A stretch of 6,743 bases of DNA from Candidatus Omnitrophota bacterium (GTDB lineage: Bacteria > Omnitrophota > Gorgyraeia > Aquiviventales > Aquiviventaceae), in assembly GCA_023247155.1 (NCBI GenBank), contig JAHFGZ010000033.1, forward strand, positions 3,873-10,615, in the 5' to 3' direction. A program made the translations under genes and the position numbers. The stretch's first letter is position 1, and each line of letters starts with the position of its first letter. Below are positions 1-5,712 of this stretch, piece by piece. The notes beneath the pieces are model-generated. The model saw only the letters and a program-made list of their open reading frames with translations, was not told the DNA's origin and did no database searches.

Positions 1-1011
1 GGTGCGGCCGACGGCGTGCGCGACCTTCCGCAGGTCGCTCACCAGCGCGGCGAACTTCTTCGGCAGCAGCGACTGCGGGCCGTCGGAGAGCGCCGTCTCG
101 GGATTCGGGTGCACCTCGATGACGAGCCCGTCCGCGCCCGCCGCCACGGCCGCCTTGGCCATCGGCCCCACATACTCCCAGGAGCCGGTGCCGTGGCTCG
201 GATCCACCACGACCGGCAGGTGGGAGAGCTGCTTGATGACCGGCACGGCGGCCAGGTCCAAGGTGAAGCGCGTCAGCGTCTCGAAGGTCCGGATGCCGCG
301 CTCGCACAGGATCACGTTGAAGTTGCCCTGGCTGAGGATGTACTCGGCGGCCAGCAGGAACTCCGTGATGGTCGCGGACAACCCCCGCTTGAGCAGCACC
401 GGTTTCCGGGACTGCCCGACTTCCTTCAGCAATTCGAAATTCTGCATGTTGCGCGCGCCGATCTGGATGACGTCGGCGTACTGCTCCACGAGCTGGATGT
501 CGCGCGTGTCCAGCAGCTCCGTCACGACCCGCATCCCGGTGGCCCGCGCCGCCTCGCGCAGGAGCTTCAGCCCCTCCTCGCCCATCCCCTGGAACGAGTA
601 GGGCGAGGTGCGCGGCTTGAAGGCGCCGCCCCGCAGGAGCGCAGCACCCGCGCGGCGGACCGCCCGCGCGGTCTCGAAGAGCATCTCACGGTTCTCCACC
701 GAGCAGGGCCCCGCCATCACGACCAGCGCCTTGCCCCCGATCGTCGTCCCGCCGCCGACGTCCACGATCGTCGGCTCCGGCTTGAACTCCCGCGAGACGA
801 GCTTGTAGGGCTTGAGCACCGGCATCACCTGCTCGACGCCGGGGATCACCTCCAACGGCTGGACCCGCAGGACGTCCTCCGACCCGATGACGCCGATGAT
901 CGTCCGCTCGGTCCCTTTGGACACCATCGGTTTGAGGCCGAGCGCCTTGATCCGCTCGATCAGGTGCTCGATCTGCTTCTTCGTCGCCTTCGGCTTCAAG
1001 ACGATGATCAT
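1..1011 (-). CDS. aroF: 3-deoxy-7-phosphoheptulonate (DAHP) synthase, 3' end cut by window edge
   Basis: Condenses phosphoenolpyruvate and erythrose 4-phosphate to DAHP, the committed cytosolic step of the shikimate pathway. The 337 codons present read without a stop to base 1, ending ...HAVGRT; Thermotoga maritima DAHP synthase is about 338 residues, so only a few codons should be missing. Residues 1-68 form the ferredoxin-like regulatory domain (starts MIIVLKPKAT), followed by the linker YKLVSREFKPE and a class I-type (KDO8P-synthase-like) TIM barrel. Visible motifs are AGPCS (C103), GGAFKPRTSPYSFQG, QIGARNMQNF, CERGIRTFE, DPSHGTG (H273) and IEVHPNPE...SDG (E299, D310). C103/H273/E299/D310 match the four metal ligands of the Thermotoga enzyme, as recalled. 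The ATG at 1009-1011 overlaps the stop of the upstream aminotransferase gene (ATGA) and has a strong Shine-Dalgarno, so the start is secure. Residue 29 is Met where Thermotoga has the effector-site His. Product assignment is very secure. Confidence 0.97.
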   Translation of the reverse strand, partial: MIIVLKPKATKKQIEHLIERIKALGLKPMVSKGTERTIIGVIGSEDVLRVQPLEVIPGVEQVMPVLKPYKLVSREFKPEPTIVDVGGGTTIGGKALVVMAGPCSVENREMLFETARAVRRAGAALLRGGAFKPRTSPYSFQGMGEEGLKLLREAARATGMRVVTELLDTRDIQLVEQYADVIQIGARNMQNFELLKEVGQSRKPVLLKRGLSATITEFLLAAEYILSQGNFNVILCERGIRTFETLTRFTLDLAAVPVIKQLSHLPVVVDPSHGTGSWEYVGPMAKAAVAAGADGLVIEVHPNPETALSDGPQSLLPKKFAALVSDLRKVAHAVGRT

Positions 1012-2126
1012 CGACCCTCCTCCGTCGCCCGAGACTTCAGCGCGGCCTTCAGGGCCGCGATGAACCGGTGGTTCTCCGCCATCGTCCCAATCGTCACGCG
1101 CAGGCACCCCGATAGCTTCCAGCCGCTCATCTCGCGCACGATGACCCCCCGCGCGAGCAGGCCGTGCGCGACCCGGACAGCACCCGGCCCCAGCTCGACG
1201 AGCAGGAAGTTCGTCACGCTCGGCACGTGGCGCAGCCGCAGGGCGTCGAGCTCCTTCGTGAGGTAGCGCCGGCCGTCGCGGACGAGGCGGCGGGTTCGGG
1301 TGAGGAACGCCGCATCGTCCAGCGCCGCCGCCGCGGCAGCCTGCGCGAGGCTGTTGACGTTGAAGGGCTCGCGCACGGCGTCCATCGCCGCGATGAGCGG
1401 CGGCCGCGCGACCCCGTAGCCGACCCGCAGCCCGGCCAGGCCGTAGGCCTTCGAAAACGAGCGCGTGACGATGAGCGGGCGGTCCTCCGTAGAGGGCAGC
1501 GTCTGCGGATAATCCGGCGCCTCCACGAACTCGTAGTAGGCCTCGTCCAGGAACACGAGCGTCTGCGGCGAAAGGCCCCGGAGGAACGCGTCCAGCTCCC
1601 GCTTCGTGACGTAGGTGCCGGTGGGGTTGTCCGGGTTGGCGATGAACACGAGCTTCGTGTGCGGGGTGATAGCCGCCCGCATCGCCGCAAGGTCGTAGCG
1701 GTAGTCCCGCAGCGGCACGACGGTGACCGAGGCGCCGCAGGCGCGCGCCTGCAGCTCGTAGATGAGGAAGGTGGGGGAGGCCACCACGACCCCGTCCCCC
1801 GGATCCACGAAGGCGCGCAGCGCCAGCACGATCAGCTCATCCGAGCCGTTGCCGAAGATGAGCGATGCGGGGTCCACCCGCAGCTTCCGACTCATCCGCT
1901 CCCGCAGCAGGCGGCAGGTCGCGTCGGGGTAGCGGTGCAGCGACGGCACCGCCCCCCGCAGCGCCGCCACCGCCTTGGGCGAGGGGCCGAGGGCGTTCTC
2001 GTTCGAGGCGAGCTTGATCACCGAGGCGAGCTTGAAGCGCCGCTTCGCCTCGTCGATGGGCACCCCCGGCCGGTAGGTGGTGAGGCCGCGCACGGCCGCG
2101 CGCGCCCGCGAGTCGATGCGCGTCAT
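1008..2126 (-). CDS. hisC: HisC-family PLP aminotransferase (histidinol-phosphate or aromatic)
   Basis: Fold-type I PLP-dependent aminotransferase of 372 residues, a normal length for HisC (about 350-370). Motifs in order: TYRPG (18-21, with Y18), SNENALGPSP (41-50), GNGSDE (92-97), NPDNPTGT (164-171), DEAYYEF (194-200), the Schiff-base region SFSKAYGLAGLRVGYG with Lys226, VTNFLLV (304-310) and LRVTIGT (342-348), whose Arg343 would bind the substrate carboxylate. The family includes histidinol-phosphate aminotransferases and close relatives acting on phenylpyruvate, 4-hydroxyphenylpyruvate or prephenate. The position between prephenate dehydratase and DAHP synthase, with no other histidine gene in view, favours an aromatic role, but sequence alone does not settle it. 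The ATG at 2124-2126 follows the pheA stop by one base (TGACATG) with no Shine-Dalgarno, which suggests translational re-initiation. Its TGA overlaps the aroF start. The family is certain; the substrate is inferred. Confidence 0.93.
   Translation of the reverse strand: MTRIDSRARAAVRGLTTYRPGVPIDEAKRRFKLASVIKLASNENALGPSPKAVAALRGAVPSLHRYPDATCRLLRERMSRKLRVDPASLIFGNGSDELIVLALRAFVDPGDGVVVASPTFLIYELQARACGASVTVVPLRDYRYDLAAMRAAITPHTKLVFIANPDNPTGTYVTKRELDAFLRGLSPQTLVFLDEAYYEFVEAPDYPQTLPSTEDRPLIVTRSFSKAYGLAGLRVGYGVARPPLIAAMDAVREPFNVNSLAQAAAAAALDDAAFLTRTRRLVRDGRRYLTKELDALRLRHVPSVTNFLLVELGPGAVRVAHGLLARGVIVREMSGWKLSGCLRVTIGTMAENHRFIAALKAALKSRATEEGR
1015..1023 (-). promoter_or_regulatory. Strong Shine-Dalgarno for aroF
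   Basis: On the minus strand the bases GGAGGAGGG lie three bases before the aroF ATG, inside the last codons of the upstream aminotransferase gene. This is the best ribosome binding site in the window and supports the ATG at 1011 as the true aroF start, with some initiation independent of the ATGA coupling. Confidence 0.8.
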
Positions 2127-2127
2127 G

Positions 2128-2955
2128 TCAGCGCGCCAGGGGATAGGAGCCGAGCACCCGCAGCATCGAGGTGGAGCGTTGAAGCGCGGTCAAGGCGCGC
2201 TTCACCCGCGGCTCCGACGCGTGGCCTTCCAGATCGATGAAGAAGAGGTACTCCCATGCCTTGCGCTTGGAGGGGCGCGACTCGATCTTCGTCAGGTTGA
2301 TCCGGTTGCGTTTGAACACCACCAGCGCATCGTGCAGCGCCCCCGGCCGGTCCTTGAGCGCGAAGAGGATCGAGGTCTTGTTCCGCTTCCCTTTCCGCGG
2401 CTCGCCCAATCCGAGAATCAGAAACCGAGTCTTATTCTCGCGCGTCTCGGTGATCGGTATCGCGGGCAACCGGTATTGCTCGGCGAGTTCTTTGCGTCCG
2501 ATGGCGGCACGACGCAGTCCGTTGTCCCCCGCTCGCAGGGAGATGACCGCATCGGCGGTCGAGGCCATTTCCAGCCTCGCCGCGTGGGGGAGCCGGCGGC
2601 TCAACCACGCAGCGCACTGCGCCAGTGCCTGCGGGTGCGAGCAGACTTCCTTGACATTGGCCATCTCAAGACTTGGAGATTTGATCAGGTAATGCTGAAT
2701 AGGTATCTCTATCTCGCCATGGATCTTGACCGGCGTGTCCACGAAATCAATGAAGCGGTCCAGCGTGTGCGTCACCGCGCCTTCCAGGGAGTTCTCAATC
2801 GGCACCACCCCGTAGTCGGCGTTCCGGCGCTCCACCAAGCGGAAGACATCCTCCACCGTCGGGGCGTGAACGTACTTGCCCCGCCGGCCGAACCGCTTCA
2901 GTGCGGCCAGGTGAGTGTTCGTGTGTTCAGGACCTAGATACGCGATGGTCAGCAT
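2128..2955 (-). CDS. pheA: Prephenate dehydratase with C-terminal ACT domain (monofunctional)
   Basis: Converts prephenate to phenylpyruvate in phenylalanine synthesis. With the ATG at 2953-2955 the protein is 275 residues, typical for a stand-alone dehydratase. The catalytic domain (about 3-180) carries YLGPEHTNTH, VPIENSLEGAV (51-61), SHPQALAQC (106-114) and the catalytic TRF triplet (176-178). The ACT domain (about 194-270) carries GALH (205-208) and ESRP (225-228), the phenylalanine-binding motifs used for feedback inhibition, then WEYLFFIDLEGH. The reading frame stays open upstream to 3162, but that part overlaps the chorismate mutase gene in another frame and is low-complexity. An alternative TTG start at 2973 would overlap the mutase stop as TTGA and add six residues; neither start has a good Shine-Dalgarno. 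Oddities are His10 and Asn12 in the first motif and a rare-codon patch around residues 82-96. Function is secure; the start is moderately so. Confidence 0.93.
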   Translation of the reverse strand: MLTIAYLGPEHTNTHLAALKRFGRRGKYVHAPTVEDVFRLVERRNADYGVVPIENSLEGAVTHTLDRFIDFVDTPVKIHGEIEIPIQHYLIKSPSLEMANVKEVCSHPQALAQCAAWLSRRLPHAARLEMASTADAVISLRAGDNGLRRAAIGRKELAEQYRLPAIPITETRENKTRFLILGLGEPRKGKRNKTSILFALKDRPGALHDALVVFKRNRINLTKIESRPSKRKAWEYLFFIDLEGHASEPRVKRALTALQRSTSMLRVLGSYPLAR

Positions 2956-2969
2956 CGCGGGGTGCTGTC

Positions 2970-3291
2970 TCAAGTTGGCGGGGCCCGCCGCTGCGCCATC
3001 CCCCGGTTCTTCCCGCGCTTGCTCGTCCGCTCCCGGCGGCGGCACTCGCGCAGGACGGCCTGGAAGATACGCTGGACCGCGCGCGCGGAGAGGGGGCCCC
3101 GGTTGGCGCGCGTCACGTGGCGCAGCACGAACGCCTCGCGCCAGGCGTCGAACACCGGCCATTTCCGGCGGCGCTTGATCCGCCCGATGCGCAGCGCCAG
3201 CGCCGCGCGCCGGTTCACCAAGCGGAGGAGCTGCCCGTCGAGGCGGTCGATCCGCCGGCGCACCGACGAAAGGCTCACGCGCCCGCGCGGG

Positions 3292-3302
<11 letters not shown>
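2970..3302 (-). CDS. AroQ-type chorismate mutase, monofunctional
   Basis: Small all-helical chorismate mutase (110 residues from the ATG at 3302) that rearranges chorismate to prephenate, the substrate of the next gene. Aligned by eye to the E. coli P-protein mutase domain, the active-site residues are kept: R15 (E. coli R11), R32 (R28), K43 (K39), D52 (D48), R55 (R51), E56 (E52), C87 at the Ser84 position and E91 at Gln88. C and E at the last two are, from memory, common variants. After E91 comes an Arg/Lys-rich tail of about 19 residues to the stop. The ATG overlaps the scpB end by 11 bases; a GTG at 3276-3278 would give MSLSSVRRRID, closer to the usual family start, and neither has a clear Shine-Dalgarno. 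It precedes pheA by 14 bases in a different frame, so the two are not fused. The symbol is left blank because aroQ also names a dehydroquinate dehydratase. Confidence 0.9.
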
Positions 3303-3903
<601 letters not shown>

Positions 3904-3930
3904 CTCAATGCGCCATCGGCTGTTGAGGCA

Positions 3931-4656
3931 TCATGGCGTCACGGTGGTCGCGGCGGCGGCGATCAGGATGTCCGCAAACGGCCGCTCCTGGATGGCGCGC
4001 GCCACGCGCTGCCGGATCAGCTCCAGGAGGGCCAAGAACGTCACGACCAGCTCCAGCTTGCTCTTGTCCGGCGTGAAGAGGTCGAGGAACCGGACCTGCC
4101 GCTTGACGGTCAGGGTGACCCGCAGCTCCTGGACCTTCATCTCCACGGTCCAGGGCTCGGCCAGGACCTCGTAGACCGGCGCCGTCGCCTTGTCCAGCAC
4201 CCTCGCGAAGGCGCTCATGAGGTCGGTGATGCCGACCTCGAACGGGGCGTCGGCGGGCTCCCCGAGCTCGACCGATGCGCCGGGTTCCACGCGGCCGAAG
4301 TGCTGGTGCTGCAGCGTGTGCAGCTCGGCCAGCAGCTGGGCCACCGTCTTGAACTGCTCGTACTCCTTGAGGCGCCGCTCCAGCTCTTCCAGGCTGATCG
4401 GGACCTCCTCGTCCTCCGCCGCGGCCGGCGGCGAGGGCAGCAGGCCGCGCGCCTTGAGCGCCACGAGGCTCCCCAGGAGCGGCAGCGGCTCCGAGAGCTG
4501 GTTGAGGTCCACGCCGGCGGCCTTCACCCGCTGGAGGTAGGCCTGCGTGAGCTCCACCAGCTTGAGGAGGAAGACATCGACGAGGGTCAGCTTCGCCAGC
4601 TCCACGAGCAGCGGCAGCGGCCCCTCATAGAGATCCGCCTCCACGTCATAGCGCAT
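3931..4656 (-). CDS. scpA: Segregation and condensation protein A (kleisin of the SMC complex)
   Basis: ScpA is the kleisin that bridges the two SMC heads and recruits ScpB. At 241 residues it is close to the usual length of about 250. The N-terminal SMC-binding region begins YDVEADLYEGPLPLLVELAK (3-22), recognisable as the family FEGPLDLLL signature but with Pro15 in place of the usual Asp; the next helix reads VDVFLLKLVELTQAYL where many homologues have a D-I-P-I type segment, so this is a somewhat divergent member. Then come ALKARGLLP (66-74), an acidic linker (EDEE), the ScpB-binding middle region, and the C-terminal winged helix with FLALLELIRQR (207-217) and RPFADI (225-230). The ATG at 4654-4656 follows the trpS stop by three bases, with GGGGTGAG upstream as a plausible Shine-Dalgarno. 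The downstream scpB supports the call. Confidence 0.94.
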   Translation of the reverse strand: MRYDVEADLYEGPLPLLVELAKLTLVDVFLLKLVELTQAYLQRVKAAGVDLNQLSEPLPLLGSLVALKARGLLPSPPAAAEDEEVPISLEELERRLKEYEQFKTVAQLLAELHTLQHQHFGRVEPGASVELGEPADAPFEVGITDLMSAFARVLDKATAPVYEVLAEPWTVEMKVQELRVTLTVKRQVRFLDLFTPDKSKLELVVTFLALLELIRQRVARAIQERPFADILIAAAATTVTP

Positions 4657-4659
4657 CGC

Positions 4660-5679
4660 TCACCCCGCCAATCCGAACGCCCGCTTCACGTCCGCCAGCG
4701 TCTCGCGCGCGACGGCCCGCGCGCGCTTTGCCCCCTCCTGCAGGAGGCGCTCGACGTCGGCCTGCGCGAAGCGCGTGCGCGAGGCGCGGAACGGCTCGGT
4801 CATCTGCACCACGAGCTCCCCCAGCTCCCGCTTGTTCTGCGCGCAGCCGCGCCTCGACGTGCGGCACTCCTCCCACACGCGCTGGTGCCGCTCCGGGGCG
4901 AACATCCGCCAGTAGGCGCACACGTTGCACGTCTCCGGGTGGCCGGGGTCGGTCATCTTGATCCGGAGCGGATCCGTGAACATCTGCTGCACGGTGGCGC
5001 GGATGGCCTCAGGCGAGCCAGCCAGGTCGATGGTGTTGCCGTAGCTCTTGGACATCTTGCGCCCGTCGGTGCCGAGGAGCTTCGGGGCCTCGGTCAGGAG
5101 CGCCTTCGGCTCGGGGAACATCCGGCTGTTCACCAGCGCATGCAGCCGGCGCACGATCTCGCGCGCGAGCTCCAGATGCGGCAGCTGGTCCTCGCCGACC
5201 GGCACGGCGTCCGCCTTGTAGAGCAGGATGTCCGCGGCCTGGAGCACCGGATAGCCCAGGAACCCGTAGGTGGCCAGGTCGCGTCCCTTGACTTCCCGCA
5301 ATTGCTCCTTGTAGGTCGGGACCCGCTCCAGCCATCCGAGCGGCGTGATGATCGAGAGGATCGTGAAGAGTTCCGCGTGCTCCGGGACGTCGGATTGGCG
5401 GAACAGGACGCTGCGCGCCGGGTCGATGCCGAACGCGAGCCAATCGGCCACGTTGCCGCAGGCCCACTCGCGGATGCGCTCGGGGTGCTCGTACTCGCTC
5501 ATGAGCGCGTGGTAGTCCGCGACCATGAAGAAGCAGTCGTACCGGTCCTGCAGCGCCTTCCAGTTGGCCAGCGCCCCGACGAGATGGCCGAGGTGGAGCT
5601 CCCCCGTGGGGCGCATCCCGCTCAAGACCCGCTGCTGCACATGAGGGACCGCTTCTATTGTTCCAGTCGGATGCGTCAT
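4660..5679 (-). CDS. trpS: Tryptophanyl-tRNA synthetase
   Basis: Class I aminoacyl-tRNA synthetase that charges tRNA-Trp. The 339 residues are a normal bacterial length (about 330-340). The HIGH-class signature appears as RPTGELHLGHLVGAL (23-37), with GEDQLPHLELARE (162-174) and KMSKS at 208-212. The C-terminal helical domain binds the anticodon. Four cysteines (C251, C254, C272, C279) sit where many bacterial TrpS proteins have a Cys motif that binds [4Fe-4S] in Thermotoga maritima, but the expected fourth Cys is Asn282 (see findings). The ATG at 5677-5679 lies 33 bases after the infB stop and has no Shine-Dalgarno. A GTG at 5638-5640 (V14), just before the conserved RVLSGMRPTG segment, is a realistic alternative that would remove a 13-residue poorly conserved extension. 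Function is secure; the start is less so. Confidence 0.97.
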   Translation of the reverse strand: MTHPTGTIEAVPHVQQRVLSGMRPTGELHLGHLVGALANWKALQDRYDCFFMVADYHALMSEYEHPERIREWACGNVADWLAFGIDPARSVLFRQSDVPEHAELFTILSIITPLGWLERVPTYKEQLREVKGRDLATYGFLGYPVLQAADILLYKADAVPVGEDQLPHLELAREIVRRLHALVNSRMFPEPKALLTEAPKLLGTDGRKMSKSYGNTIDLAGSPEAIRATVQQMFTDPLRIKMTDPGHPETCNVCAYWRMFAPERHQRVWEECRTSRRGCAQNKRELGELVVQMTEPFRASRTRFAQADVERLLQEGAKRARAVARETLADVKRAFGLAG

Positions 5680-5712
5680 GGGAAAAATGGAAGTGGTCCC
5701 GGGACGATCGTG

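Noticed and set aside
16..1266. Plus-strand open frame of 416 codons
   Set aside because: It is antisense to aroF and the start of the aroF/hisC junction; the Arg/His/Leu-rich low-complexity composition is typical of a shadow frame in high-GC DNA.
1164..2240. Plus-strand open frame of 358 codons
   Set aside because: Antisense to the aminotransferase gene, with Arg/Val/His-rich composition and no recognisable motif; a GC-driven shadow.
2956..3162. N-terminal extension of prephenate dehydratase to an ATG at 3162 (344-residue reading)
   Set aside because: The extra 69 residues are Arg/Pro/Ala-rich with no family similarity, and they overlap the chorismate mutase gene, whose active-site residues show that its frame is the real one.
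5680..5712. Possible terminator between infB and trpS (palindrome gtcccgggac plus TTTTT on the minus strand)
   Set aside because: The palindrome at 5696-5705 allows only about three stem pairs, and the T run starts about nine bases after it, so it lacks the shape of an intrinsic terminator.
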